DNA of 64,000 nt from Stictocephala bisonia (GCA_035578905.1 JAQJVL010000125.1:1102898-1166897), one strand, 5' to 3'; counted from the first letter of the stretch, positions 34,840-46,473 are shown. Numbers and translations: made by a program. Notes: generated by a model not told the origin, from the letters alone.

Positions 34840-35330
34840 GTCCTGCGTGTAATATTTAGTGCATGTAGGGGTTAAAACACCAGAGGGGAATTGTTCCACC
34901 ACTGAGGACGAACTTGACTAACTTCCGCATTCAAGCGATTAACTTCTGCAATAGTGTCTATTTGAATAAAATAATTGTAATGTACTCTACATGTTTATTT
35001 AGTTGATATTTATTTTTTACGTTATTAGTAATTATGTTATTTTTATTTTTAATTTTTATTTGAATATTAAATAATGATTTAATGTTATCGTTCTAAGCTT
35101 GATTCGTTAGTTTTGCTCAAACCATCTTCTGCTAATGACTTAGTGGGCGGGGCTTGCTACTGCACCACCTGCTCGTGGCCTTTCGTCATCCTTATTGCCA
35201 TGACAACTTTTAAATCGAATTGTCCAATTTGGGAAAAGTATTTCTTTGTCTCACTTCCACCACTAAGTACTAAGTACATCTCTCTCGCGCCAGTGTATTT
35301 AGTAAGACCCTTTATAAGCGGCCTAGATCT
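34840..35330 (+). repeat. Dispersed repeat family E, copy 2
   Basis: Aligns with 6030-6520 (TTTAGTGCATGTAGGGGTT, CAGAGGGGAATTG, TTCTAAGCTTGATTCG, GGCGGGGCTTGCTACTGC). The overlapping 67-79-codon frames are not conserved between copies. Confidence 0.75.
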
Positions 35331-36803
35331 AACAACTTGTTCATGTTCATAGATATATAACAAGAAAAGAATAATTTGTTGAAAAATATTTCTAAATTAG
35401 TAAATATAAATTCATTAATTATAGAATTACTCTTCAAAATTTTAAATAAAATATACGTGCTGAAACAAATTCTTGAAACTAATATAAAGCGTTCCAAATA
35501 CCTATCAATCAACAAAAAGTATACATGTAATAAATATAAAATCTTTAAATAAAGAACAATTAAAATAATGAGTTGTGGAAAGAAATATGTACTTCACTAA
35601 TTAACTGCAAAGTGGATTTTGAAACAATTATAGGTATTATGTACATATGTAGTAAGGTAATGATGAAATAGTGTCAACTATTTAGTAATTTTAGGTAAAT
35701 TAAAAAAGGGAAACTACGCAAATACATTTAATAAATGTTTTGTTGGTTTTGATAAATATATATTCGCTATGTACTACTGTGTTATTAGACAGTTACCGAA
35801 CTAATTTCCTAATATTAAGGCGGTGAAATTAAACGATCAGAGGCCATCAGCAGAGGGCATCAGTGTTTTTATACTCGGTTTCAGAAGAAGAAGTTGAAAG
35901 TATAGATAAGCCATTCAAAATAATAAGTTTCTTGGAATAGATAGCTGCTTTTTAACTCTAGTTCTGCTTTACATGACTCCCATGCTGGAACATAAAGTTA
36001 ATGCTCGGCGGGAGAAATGTGTAATATCACAGACCATACATAATATCTATATACTTACTTGATCTCTGGCAACACCCCAAAACGATGATGGTTCATTCGA
36101 GTTCAGGAGATGAAAGCTTTCATTACAACATATTTCCACACTTTCATAAAGATTATTTCAGTCATAAAATCCTAATTCTTCAGTTTCAAAGTCAAAAGCC
36201 AATTGAGTGTGTTTTATACGCTTGCACGAATACCAAGTGTTGTAAAAGCTTGCTCTTCTTTATTTGGAGGAAGGTAATAAACATTTTAAAATTAAATATT
36301 GATATATTCCACTATCTCTGATAGACACTTCAAACATTCAACTTTATTTAATGTTGTAAAGGTTACTTAACTTTGTTGCTCCCAAAAGTTGACCGAAAAA
36401 TAAAACCTTAAGTGAACATTGAAAATTAAATGTTGTACAACCATCTTATTCGGTCATCAAATAGAAGAAAAATATTTAAATTTGAGAAAAAGCAATTTTT
36501 CTAATAGGGGTTTACCATACCCAAATCTAGTCTGTATTTAATAAATTGTACGACTCTCTCTTTCCTGTTTCTTAGCTTCATATAAAATACAAGAGTATAG
36601 GCCTACATAATTAATAAGCACCTTCGAAACATAAAATATCGAAAAATAAATACGAATGATCTGAAAATTTAACAAAGTATACATTCAAAAATACAAAAAT
36701 TAAACTATTTGATATTACATTATATGATAAATTACCACATCACACCACGAATCTAGATATTAAACAATAAAAAAACTAATATAAATTTTATTAGAAGAAT
36801 ATT
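35331..36803. other. Gene-free AT-rich interval
   Basis: No recognised repeat, RNA gene or coding frame. The 78-codon frame at 36085 lacks any domain. Confidence 0.4.
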
Positions 36804-37109
36804 TTGATCTTTTTCATTAATTCACTACCACTTTATAAATAATATTATATTGCTTTAAACACTGTTTCCAATCATTGTTACGCCCCCTGTGGCATTCCTT
36901 ATCTGCTATAAATCTAACATCGCTGGCCTTATATTATCGCTTTCGGAGAACTTACACACGGAGAGCGCATTCGGCGGTAAGTCAATCATTGGATTTGTCA
37001 GTTTGTGATCAGGTCAGGCTACTCTAACCTAACCTAACCATCGTTGCGATAAAAAAGTAGTGGTAGTGAAATAACGGAAATATTGGTGGTAGTGAATTAA
37101 CTGAAAAGG
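36804..37109 (+). mobile_element. CCGTTA MITE, copy 1
   Basis: Left end CTTTTTCATTAATTCACTAC and right end GTGGTAGTGAATTAACTG are inverted copies. The interior has the family core (TCGCTGGCCTTATATTATCG, ACTTACACACGGAGAGCGCA, TTCGGCGGTAAGTCAATCAT) followed by CTAACCTAACCTAACC, a TTAGG-type run. There are five other insertions in the window. It is non-coding. Confidence 0.85.
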
Positions 37110-38280
37110 TCCGAATATTTATATAATAATTAAAACGGTTTTAGATACTTTTCAAATATGTAAATAGATCTATTTCTTTATAATATTGTAATTTTTTACT
37201 CGTACAATAAATAGTATTATTATTTTATTGTTGTTATTGTTCTTGTTGGTGTTCTTAATTAAACTGTTAACCAAAAGGCACAAGATACAAATAGTCGTGC
37301 ATTAAAACTTTATAATATGAAATTCAGTCATAAAAGAAAAGACATGAAAACGGAGTTTTGTTAGCTTTAAACACAGGGTGTGTTTGGGTCCATTATTTGA
37401 GTTGAATGTATCGCTAAATATGATGTACTTATCTTTTGGAGATGTAACTTTGTATTGATGTCACATGGTTATGTGAGTGATTCTAAACATTGTATAAGTG
37501 GAACATAGTAATAGCAAAATTACTTATTAAGAATACCTTATTTGTAATAGAATATATTATATGTAACATGTTGTAATACGGTATACAATAGTAATAAGAA
37601 AAAAGGGCGGCCTTCAATACAAAAATTATGGTTCGAGAGTTATTTCATTTTACAATGTCGTCAATCAGTAACTAACAGCTTATCAACAATAACTGTACCT
37701 ATTGGTAAGATTAAATAAATGCCACACATCCAACGTTGACGCTCTGTGACACCTGCGCAATTATTATAATTGTTTTTAGCGCAAGGTCATCTATCCTGGG
37801 AACACGAGCTGTAAATTAACAATTCCATAAACATTCGTCAATGTAACAGCTGCTATTAAAGTGCTGTAGTTCATAAAATACGACCCAGCGACAGACTGAA
37901 CCGCGCTGTTTATTGTGGACAAAGCTTGGCAGTTAAAAGCCGTGGTATTAAATAATTATATTTATACATGAAATGTTTAAACTAATTCGTTTAACTGATT
38001 AAAGAGATTATAATTTGTTTTAATTTATTTTATTTTTATGCATACCACAGAGAAAAAAACAGGCACTCACTTACATAACACTACACTAATGTTCTATTGT
38101 TGAATAACCCCAATATACATGTATATTTTGTAACAATTAAAAATTACATTTTTCTATATATTTTTTTTACATTCAGCATTCATTTTATAGTTTCCATACT
38201 TTAAACTTGTCTATGACCTTTTCTACGATGAACAAATATATATTAATTCAATTCATACAGTTTTGTGGTTATATATTATA
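37110..38280. other. Gene-free interval with a GC-moderate block at 37725-37945
   Basis: The block (CGTTGACGCTCTGTGACACC, TGCGCAATTATTATAATTG, CAGCGACAGACTGAACCGCG) is unique in the window, without a frame, and resembles a conserved non-coding segment in texture. The rest is AT-rich. Confidence 0.25.
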
Positions 38281-38573
38281 CAGTACAAGTAAACATCACA
38301 CAACACAAATTTATTACAATATAAGCACAAAATGCACAAATATATTACATTACAAGTACAAAATGCACAAATATTATGGTGATCGATTTCGATAGAATAT
38401 TCGATGGTGACTGATTCTTTTGTGAATTCCTCTGGTCTGAGGAAGGTGAGCGTGGTTCACCGAAATCGATCACAGTAATATTTGTGCATTTTGTACTTGT
38501 ATTGTTATATATTTGTGCAATTTGTGCTCGTATACTGTAATAAATTTGTGTTGTGTGACGTTTACTTGTACTG
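38281..38573. mobile_element. Tc1/mariner-type palindromic MITE, 293 bp
   Basis: Begins CAGTACAAGTAAACATCACA and ends with the inverse, TTTACTTGTACTG. It is flanked on both sides by TA (38279-38280 and 38574-38575), the target duplication of Tc1/mariner transposons. The arms stay inverted over more than 110 bp (AATTTATTACAATA, ACAAAATGCACAAATAT, GGTGATCGATTTCG). A second, partial copy starts at 63777. It has no coding capacity and needs a transposase in trans. Confidence 0.9.
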
Positions 38574-38619
38574 TATATGTAACAACACGAATTATGGTAA
38601 TTAAAAAGCTAATATATAT

Positions 38620-38671
38620 TGTATATTATATATATATATATATTATTATATTATAATATATTATATATAGC

Positions 38672-38707
<36 letters not shown>
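38620..38707. repeat. TA-rich microsatellite
   Basis: Imperfect then near-perfect (TA)n, ending directly at the start of the 36-bp minisatellite. Confidence 0.95.
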
Positions 38708-38709
<2 letters not shown>

Positions 38710-39975
38710 ATATCACTGTATGTTTATAGGGGGGCGGGTGGGTCAATACCACTGTACATGTATGGGAGGGCGGGTGGGTCAATGTCACTGTACGTGTATG
38801 GGAGGGCGGGTGGGTCAATATCACTGTACGTGTATGGGAGGGCAAGTGGGTCAATGTCACTGTACGTTTATAGGGGGGCGGGTGGGTCAATACCACTGTA
38901 CATGTATGGGAGGGCGGGTGGGTCAATGTCACTGTACGTTTATAGGGGGGCGGGTGGGTCAATACCACTGTACATGTATGGGAGGGCGGGTGGGTCAATA
39001 TCACTGTACGTTTATAGGGGGGTGGGTGGGTCAATACCACTGTATATGTATGGGAGGGCGGGTGGGTCAATGTCACTGTACGTTTATAGGGGGGCGGGTG
39101 GGTCAATACCACTGTACATGTATGGGAGGGCGGGTGGGTCAATGTCACTGTACGTTTATAGGGGTGTGGGTGGGTCAGTACCACTGTACGTTTATAGGGG
39201 GCGGGTGGGTCAATATCACTGTACGTTTATAGGGGAGCGGGTGGGTCAATACCACTGTACATGTATGGGAGGGTGGGTGGGTCAATACCACTGTACATGT
39301 ATGGGAGGGCGGGCGGGTCAATATCACTGTACGTTTATAGGGGGGCGGGTGGGTCAATACCACTGTACGTTTATAGGGGGGCGGGTGGGTCAATACCACT
39401 GTACGTTTATAGGGGGGCGGGTGGGTCAATACCACTGTACATGTATGGGAGGGCGGGTGAGTCAATACCACTGTACGTTTATAGGGGGGCGGGTGGGTCA
39501 ATACCACTGTACATGTATGGGAGGGCGGGTGAGTCAATATCACTGTACGTTTATAGGGGGGGCGGGTGGGTCAATACCACTGTACATGTATGGGAGGGTG
39601 GGTGAGTCAATATCACTGTACGTTTATAGGGGGGCGGGTGGGTCAATACCACTGTACATGTATGGGAGGGCGGGTGGGTCAATGTCACTGTACGTTTATA
39701 GGAGGGCGGGTGGGTCAATACCACTGTACATGTATGGGAGGGCGGGTGGATCAATGTCACTGTACGTTTATAGGGGGACGGGTGGGTCAATACCACTGTA
39801 CATGTATGGGAGGGTCGGTGGGTCAATACCATTGTACGTGTATGGGAGGGCGGGTGGGTCAATATCACTGTACGTTTATAGGGGGGTGGGTGGGTCAATA
39901 CCACTGTACATGTATGGGAGGGTGGGTGGGTCAATACCATTGTACGTGTATGGGAGGGCGGGTGAGTCAATACTG
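38708..39975 (+). repeat. 36-bp G-rich minisatellite, main locus (about 35 units)
   Basis: The CACTGTA word recurs every 36 bp (38714, 38750, 38786 and onward). Two unit types often alternate, giving a 72-bp higher-order pattern. One has GTACGTTTATAGGGGGGCGG, the other GTACATGTATGGGAGGGCGG. Both continue with GTGGGTCAAT. The second type carries GGGAGGGCGGGTGGG, a G-quadruplex motif with 1-nt loops. Unit length divisible by three opens several frames on both strands, including a 435-codon one (38758-40065) of Gly/Ser/Tyr repeats. Single-base length changes in the G run merely move reading from one open frame to another. I therefore do not call a gene. Confidence 0.95.
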
Positions 39976-40096
39976 TTGCTTAACTCATTGTATGAAATTA
40001 GCAATGTTTATTGTCAGATGTTGTGTAGGGAAGAGAACAGAGTGTTAGATATATATATAACGTGAAGACCAACATTTATTATGAACTAAGTTCTGT

Positions 40097-40301
40097 CACA
40101 GAGATAAATAAATACAGAGGTCACACTCCATAGTCCCTTCCTCATTCCCCCAAACACTCAATGATAGATGTAGTAATCATTACCTGATATTTATAAAGAT
40201 TAGTTGTTTAATCTTGTAGTTGTATACATAAGTTGTAATCTCTGCCACTGGGGCGTTCACTACGGCCATAAAAATGCGACCTCTGTATATTTTTCTCTTT
40301 G
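40097..40301. mobile_element. CACAGAG MITE, copy a (205 bp)
   Basis: Left end CACAGAGATAAATAAATACA then GAGGTCAC; right end GCGACCTCTGTATATTTTTC then TCTTTG. These are inverted copies over about 28 bp. Related elements are at 40518, 52348 and 57949. Confidence 0.75.
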
Positions 40302-40517
40302 TTGTTGTGAAAAGTGTTTGAACATTAAGTTAGTAAATATTTGATATTTATTTTAGATTGTGTGTCTAAATTTTTCATAACTTTAGATTAATTGACATAT
40401 GGCCTTAATTTTTACGTTTTGCTCAATTTACTTTATCCAAATTTATTACATAAGTTTCAAAGAGGCATAGGTATGCTAGCTCTATATTCACTCCACTCGT
40501 GTAATCTCAGCCTTTGG

Positions 40518-40730
40518 CACAGAGATAAATAAACAGAGGTCGCTTTCTTATAGCCGCAGTGTTCGCTTCAGTGTCAGTTATAAATATTATACAACTAATA
40601 TATACCTTGATACATCTGTAGTAATAATTACCATATTTGTCCTTGAGAATTTGGGGGGGGGATTAAGGTGCTGACCCTGCATCCCCCTGGCAAATTGGAG
40701 AAATAACTGTAAGTTCAATACTCGACACTG
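40518..40730 (+). mobile_element. CACAGAG MITE, copy b (right end missing)
   Basis: The left end CACAGAGATAAATAAACAGA then GGTCGCTTTCTTAT is followed by the interior shared with the copy at 57949 (ATACATCTGTAGTAATAATT, CCTTGAGAAT, AAATTGGAGAAAT). The right inverted end is absent. Confidence 0.7.
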
Positions 40731-41599
40731 TAAGTTCGATCCAGAACTTCATTTCTACATCTTCTCAATTCTCTCCTGCTATCGAAATGACTTCAAACGG
40801 AGTTCGAGTCTTCGGCATGGGGATGTAAGTTCAATCCAGAACTTCATTGAAACCACCGTGTCCCGGTTTGCCAAAACTGTAGATTGGCAATGAGGTGATT
40901 TGTTGAGTCATGACAGTTCATCGATTGCCAGAGTTCACGGACACTTTCAAAGCGCCCAACACGCTTCAAGACACATTACCCTGGCTGTCCAATATGAGAC
41001 CCTCCAAGTTGGATCGGCCCGGGTGAATGTGAGAAGAAAGTGTGGTGCGTGGGGTAGTTCGGGAGTGAAAGTGGTGCGTCGATTGGTGAAGAATAGCAAT
41101 GTAAGTAAGGGAAAGAGCTCTTTCGTATTAAGTATAAAAATGAACTTTAAGCTTGACAAGTCCTAAATACTTTTCAACATTTCTAAAAATATAATTTCTA
41201 TATAACAATATATAATTTAATTAAATTAATCATTATGTCAAGCTTGTCTCACTGTAAACCTAAATTTGCACTTCATCGTTTGATGATTTGGAAAATTTGT
41301 GTCTGCTGATTGATTTGAAATTGATTATAATTTAAAATAACTTTATTTATTCAATTTATATTTTAAAACAATATTCAGCACACTAATAGTATGATTTGTG
41401 GCATTTAAACAACACTTAATTGTTAAAAAAATAATATGCAATTTGCTGATCATACTAATAGCCAAAATATGACATATCAGAGATGAGGCAGGTGATGTTT
41501 ATATTCTAGGTAAATGTCATTGGTGGAATTAATTTTGGAAATAAAAACTTACATATCTTACGAGTATATATGTGATGCGATACGTGAAATATGGCGTAT
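40731..41599. other. Gene-free interval
   Basis: GC-moderate to about 41100, with a short direct repeat (GTAAGTTC(A/G)AT, about 40710, 40730 and 40826), then AT-rich. The 88-codon plus frame and its 70-codon shadow have no recognised domain. Confidence 0.35.
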
Positions 41600-42135
41600 T
41601 GACAAATCTGCCTCAAGGTATGCACTGCTATGACAGACTGGCACAAGGATAATACAAGGATATAGTTGTACTGCTCGAAGGTGACGTCGATCGATCTACG
41701 GAACTGCCGCAGGATATGGACTGCCATGCCGCACTGGCACCGGGGTGATGTCAGGGGACAGTTGTACTCATTAGAGGTCGCATTGTTCGATCGACGGAAC
41801 TACCGAAGGGCATGGACTGTCGTGCCGCACTGGCACCGGAGTGATGTCAGGGGACAGTTGTACTGTTTAGAGGTCGCGTTGATCGATCTATGGAAATGCC
41901 GTAGGGCATGGACTGTCGTGCCGCACTGGCAGCGGGGTGATGTCAGGGGACAGTTGTACTGTTTAGAGGTCGCGTTGTTCGATCGACGGAACTGCCGAAG
42001 GACATGGACTGCCATGCCGCACTGGCACCGGGGTGATGTCAGGGGACAGTTGTACTGTTTAGAGGTCGCGTTGATCGATCTATGGAACTGCCGCAGGGCA
42101 TGGACTGTCGTGCCGCACTGGCACCGGAGTGATGT
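41600..42135 (+). repeat. 96-bp tandem array, about 5.5 units in a dimeric pattern
   Basis: The GGACTG word recurs at exactly 96-bp steps (41719, 41815, 41911, 42007, 42103 for its GACTG part), with one more diverged unit at about 41623. The units alternate between a CGATCGACGGAACT form and a CGATCTATGGAA form, so the recent unit is 192 bp. Because 96 = 3 x 32, a 214-codon plus-strand frame (41666-42310) and a 116-codon minus frame stay open. The plus frame has 32-residue repeats with RGQLYCLEVAL and WTVVPHWHR. Differences between units change amino acids freely, so I regard this as a non-coding array. Confidence 0.9.
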
Positions 42136-42326
42136 ATTCTCACGAGCCACCAGATTGCAGCCACCATCGATTTATTTTCCTCGCTTTATATATTTTCAAT
42201 TTAATTATCTTTTAAATTTGTCTACTGGCATTGATACTTTCAATATTTGTCTTGCTATTGAGTCCAATAATAAATTACCAATTCTTTTATTAGGTTATGT
42301 TGGGTTGTAGTAAATGTCTGCATGTT

Positions 42327-42450
42327 ACGGAGGGGAGAGAATTGAGTTGTCAGGCTTGTCAAGTAGCTGAAAATTAGTCCAATTCTACGTGGGTCAGATT
42401 CCACGTAAGGATTTAGTTCTCTTGATGTACCTGGCTATTGGGCTATGAAT
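42327..42450 (+). repeat. Long-form SINE-2 3' fragment
   Basis: GGAGAGAATTGAGTTGTCAG, TACGTGGGTCAGATTCCACG and CTATTGGGCTATGAATAC are the inverse of the corresponding segment at 48723-48840. Confidence 0.6.
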
Positions 42451-43044
42451 ACATCCCTTTAATAATGTTTATTTGCCATTAAATACGTGCAGTGTTGTGT
42501 CAGCATCTCGTATCTGAGAGTAATATGAGAACTAGCATTTTTCTGTAGATCGTTACTCACTATATCAATCTATTTTTTTCTATTTTAAATTCAAATGTTC
42601 GGTTAAGTAGTCAGTAACTAGGTATTGTGTAGGGAAGAGTAAAGGAGGCATCAGTTGCCATAAGTATAAAAATGACTAGTCCGCCGATTTGTAATTTTCC
42701 TAGGTGAGTTTAATAAGACAAGGCGTCTAGAGCCTACTAAGACAGAGTTTTTTCCCAACTGTTTTGGTTTATTAAAAATAAATTAAACTATAACAATAGT
42801 TTCGAAACATGTAGAAAAATCTGTCTCAGGTAGAAAAAAAGAATGTATAGGGGTAGTCGCCATATTGGATTTATAAGCTTACGATGTTACAAATTGCACC
42901 CTTGTTTTTACACTGGCTGGGACCCTCAAATCTGACTTTTGGGATTTTCAAAGATTTTAAAAACTAATTAATTATGGCAGAGCAATATGTTAGTTTACAT
43001 AAAAGTAGTTTAGGTGTCCATATGATCTTGATTGTAAATACCAA
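42451..43044. other. Gene-free interval
   Basis: AT-rich; nothing recognised. Confidence 0.35.
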
Positions 43045-43393
43045 AGCTTTTCGTTAATTTAATAACACTATTTTTTCCGTTAGTTCACTACCGCTTAATA
43101 AATATTCTATTGCTCTAAAAACTGTTTCCCAATCATTTTACGTCCACTGTGGTACTCCTTATCCGCTAGGAATCTGATATCGCTGGCCTTATCTTATCGC
43201 TTTCCAAGAACTTACACACGGAGAGCGCATTCGGTCGTAAGTCAATCATTGAATTTACGAGTACCGTATGTGATCAACTTCAATAGCCACCTAACCTAAC
43301 TTAACCTAACCTAAACTAACCTTAATGTAATTGCGATAAAAAAGTAGTGTTACTTAAGTAACGGAAAAATAGTGGTAGTGAATTAACGGTCCC
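43045..43393 (+). mobile_element. CCGTTA MITE, copy 2
   Basis: The left end has the doubled terminal motif (CTTTTCGTTAATTTAATAAC, then TTTTCCGTTAGTTCACTACC). The right end is TAGTGGTAGTGAATTAACGG. The interior core CTTACACACGGAGAGCGCAT is followed by a TTAGG-type run (CCTAACCTAACTTAACCTAA). Confidence 0.88.
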
Positions 43394-44989
43394 CTAAATC
43401 TTTTGAAAACTTCTACAGTTTTTATATAAACATTGAAAATATGTTTCACCATCCCCATTACAATCGTTTAGCTACGATATGGGTCCATTATCCCTGTTCC
43501 AATTGTGAAGTCTGGCCCCAGACAATGTCAAGAGAGTCTTTCATAACCTCTCTATTCAGCCTATCATTCAATTAATGCACAACTGTCCTTCACTACCAGA
43601 CGTAAATTGGTAATGCCTTCAGCTCGTCTTTCAGCGACCTTCCAGATTTGATATAGTTTCCTCTTTTCCTACCTGCATTTTTCTTTTTAGTTTTGTTAGT
43701 TTTTTTATGTTTAAATGACATTAGGATTTATAGAAATCTGCAACTTCTGTTTAGTTTATTTTTCATTGTACAGGTTAAGATTTCCATATTTTGAATTACA
43801 ATATCGTAAATCCCCGTGACTTATCTTTACAGTTTTTACCTCGATGTCATATGCTTTTTAATCTTTAAAATTACAATAATGTAAAATACATTAGATTTAT
43901 TTGTTACTTCTATATTTCAGTTTACAATTCATAGATATATAAATTTAATAAAATTAATATGAGTTCAACGTAAGAAAAACGGGAAAACGTATTGCGTCCC
44001 AGGTTCACAACTTAAAATAGTTTTAAAAAATAAGATATTTTATTGCGGAACTACCATTGTTGTAAGCAGAACTTTGTAGAACAAACAAAAGCAATGCTGA
44101 ACAAACTTGCAGGGACGTAATAAATCTCAACCGTATTTGTAGGATATATTTGCAAAATATTTCTTAAGCAGTTATTCGTTATTTTTGTATTAACAGGTGA
44201 ACCTACCGTCGTAAATCAATACTTTGCCCATCGAAGGTGGATGCGATGACGACTCAGAAGGACACAGAAAAAACAAGATACGTCCAAAATATAGTTTATT
44301 AGGAAAACAGAAAATATGTATATAGCCTATTTAAAAAATTCAACGAAAAAGCTATAACAAAAGAATTAATTAAATATAAGAAAAATAACTCGTTTCCCGT
44401 TTAAGGGTTATAAATAATTTTAGGCCTCTCAAAAACAATGATCAATCTTTATAGAAAATATATAAACTATAAAAAATATAGCAACAATAATCATATGACA
44501 AATAAAAATAACAAACACTAAAATCAATATTGATAGTGAAAAAAAAAAACACACATAGCAATGAAATAAATATATGAATAACAAATTAAATTAATACACA
44601 TAGGTAACAACAAAGAAGGAGCATTAATGGCCGGGCCCTCGGGAACGCAAATAAATAATTTTGAGGTTAGGCCAATTTGGAAAAGATAAAAAAATTTAAA
44701 AAAGGGTTGAGGTAATAATTTCACCGAAAACCTGCCAGCCAGGTAGGGCGGCTCCTAATTGGGAGAATAGAAATTATTTTAACCCTCCCGAGAACTCCAT
44801 TAACAAAAACTAAAAAAATATATAAAATAAACAATTTAAAATATAATCTTTACAAACGCCTCTCAAACGATTACCTCTCCCTTTGCTGAATGTCCCAAAG
44901 TCCCCCAAAACAAGTACCTAACCTCTCCCCTCACACTTAACAGTACATAGTCAGTCCCCAAAAAAAAAAAAAAAAAATTTCTAATTTTT
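43394..44989. other. Gene-free interval
   Basis: Mostly AT-rich. Two GC-moderate patches lie at about 44205-44275 and 44620-44780 (GGCCGGGCCCTCGGG, CAGCCAGGTAGGGCGGCTCC), and a plus-strand A18 run lies at about 44959-44976. No element could be named. Confidence 0.35.
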
Positions 44990-45420
44990 ATAAATAAAAC
45001 ACATAAGTTGGCCGAGAGGGGTGAAATAAGTAAATGTAGGATTTAACCTGCATGCATGAGTCTCTCTGGCTTGAGAAATAGTCATCAGTGCAACGAGGAA
45101 GGGAGGAAAAGGTGGATGCTCCCTCTGCGCCGCAAAGAAGGCTAAAAGGACGGCCCAGTCCGTAGGTCCTCCACTACGTCTCCAGGCAACATCAAGGTGG
45201 AAGGAAATGCAGGTGACGATCCATCTTCCCTCCCGGACCCTGGAGCCAAAAGCCAAAATACTTAGCCAACCATTCCGACGATGACGAACGGCAGCAGTCC
45301 AATGACCGCGAACAAGACAGAACGAACACGAACAGAAAACAAGAAAAACGAAATGAAACACAGACAAACAAACGAAAAGCCACATAGAGGAAGGCGGCTA
45401 TTCAGGACGACTCTATTCTG
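44990..45420 (-). other. GC-rich, CpG-containing segment of unknown nature
   Basis: It differs strongly from its surroundings in base composition. Three overlapping frames of 63-134 codons occur on the minus strand. The longest (45385-44981) is Phe/Cys/Trp-rich with no recognised domain. Overlapping frames in several phases fit composition rather than coding. It could be an exon with UTR, part of an LTR or a retrotransposon remnant; neither LTR boundaries nor protease/polymerase motifs were seen. Confidence 0.3.
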
Positions 45421-46473
45421 TGCTACGGCACAATACGTTAATATTCTTAAGCTTTTGAGGAGCCTGCAGGTTGTTAATAAAATCATGTTTTGTTCATATA
45501 CCTCACCTCAAGAGCACTTTAGTAACAGAGGCGCATAATTTCCACAAAATAGGTTAATTTCCAAAATTCCTGAATCAATTGTGAATAGAGAATGATTTTG
45601 AATATCACTGGCGGTTTCCCTCTTGTTGAACGATGTAGCACGGTTTCTCCCATTGCTATATACTTAATGGTGTGGGATATCTTTAAAATATCACTGCATA
45701 GAGTAAATGATATTATAAAAATGAGGATTCAAGTAGAAATTGGCATCAACTACCTTTGCGCTGAATTTGCTTTAGATTTTTTACATATAGTACTGGTAAA
45801 AAGTACATTTTTGAATTCTTATATACATTGCACAGTTGTGTAATATTATACTAGATTCATGTACGTAGTACTGTTAAATATTCTGTATTACGTCAATTAT
45901 ACTAAAACTTAAGTCTTCTTCAAATGTCACTATATTGAGTAGTATTCCCCATAAGGCCAACTTTAAATTTAAATAAATATTGCCGCTTTATTTATGAACG
46001 TGACATTTTAAACTTGACCTTTTTTGAAAGAGAACAACATTTACCAGAGCCCCCATGGATCATGTTTTGTATTATACCTTAGCTTATACTTTATATATCA
46101 TTATCTAATTACATATATTTTGTTAAATAAATCAAAAACAGCGATATAAAAATTATGTAAGGGGCTTTAGTCAGACTTTCCCTAAAATCATGTTAAAATT
46201 AGAGATATAAGTTACAAAATTTAGGTGTGAAACATTTCCTAATGAAAAAATTATCTACTGCAAAGTTCCTGCTTCAGTTTCTGTTAACTGGCGCTGCCTG
46301 GTGATCAAACAGGGAAAAGGGAGTCAAGTGCCACTCTGTTAAAATCATTCAATAGTTTGAATACGGACGGACAGACGACAACCGGTCATGTTATAGTCGA
46401 CGGACTTGCAAGAAGTTCCAAAGTCAACACTAAGTAGAAGGCCAAAGGCTATAGTGTGACGAAATCATTCGCT
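45421..46473. other. Gene-free interval
   Basis: AT-rich; the 83-codon frame at 45592 has no recognised domain. Confidence 0.35.

Noticed and set aside
38758..40065. A 435-codon open frame that looks like the largest gene in the window
   Set aside because: It is wholly inside the 36-bp tandem array, with equally open frames in other phases and on the other strand. Its product is a Gly/Ser/Tyr repeat without a domain, and base-length changes in the G run shift phase without penalty.
41666..42310. A 214-codon frame with 32-residue repeats as a repeat protein
   Set aside because: The frame is explained by the 96-bp unit. Differences among units change residues freely, and a long frame is also open on the minus strand. 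No family was recognised.
44990..45420. An LTR retrotransposon end
   Set aside because: No paired LTR, primer-binding site, polypurine tract or polymerase motif was seen in the neighbourhood, so the region is left unclassified.
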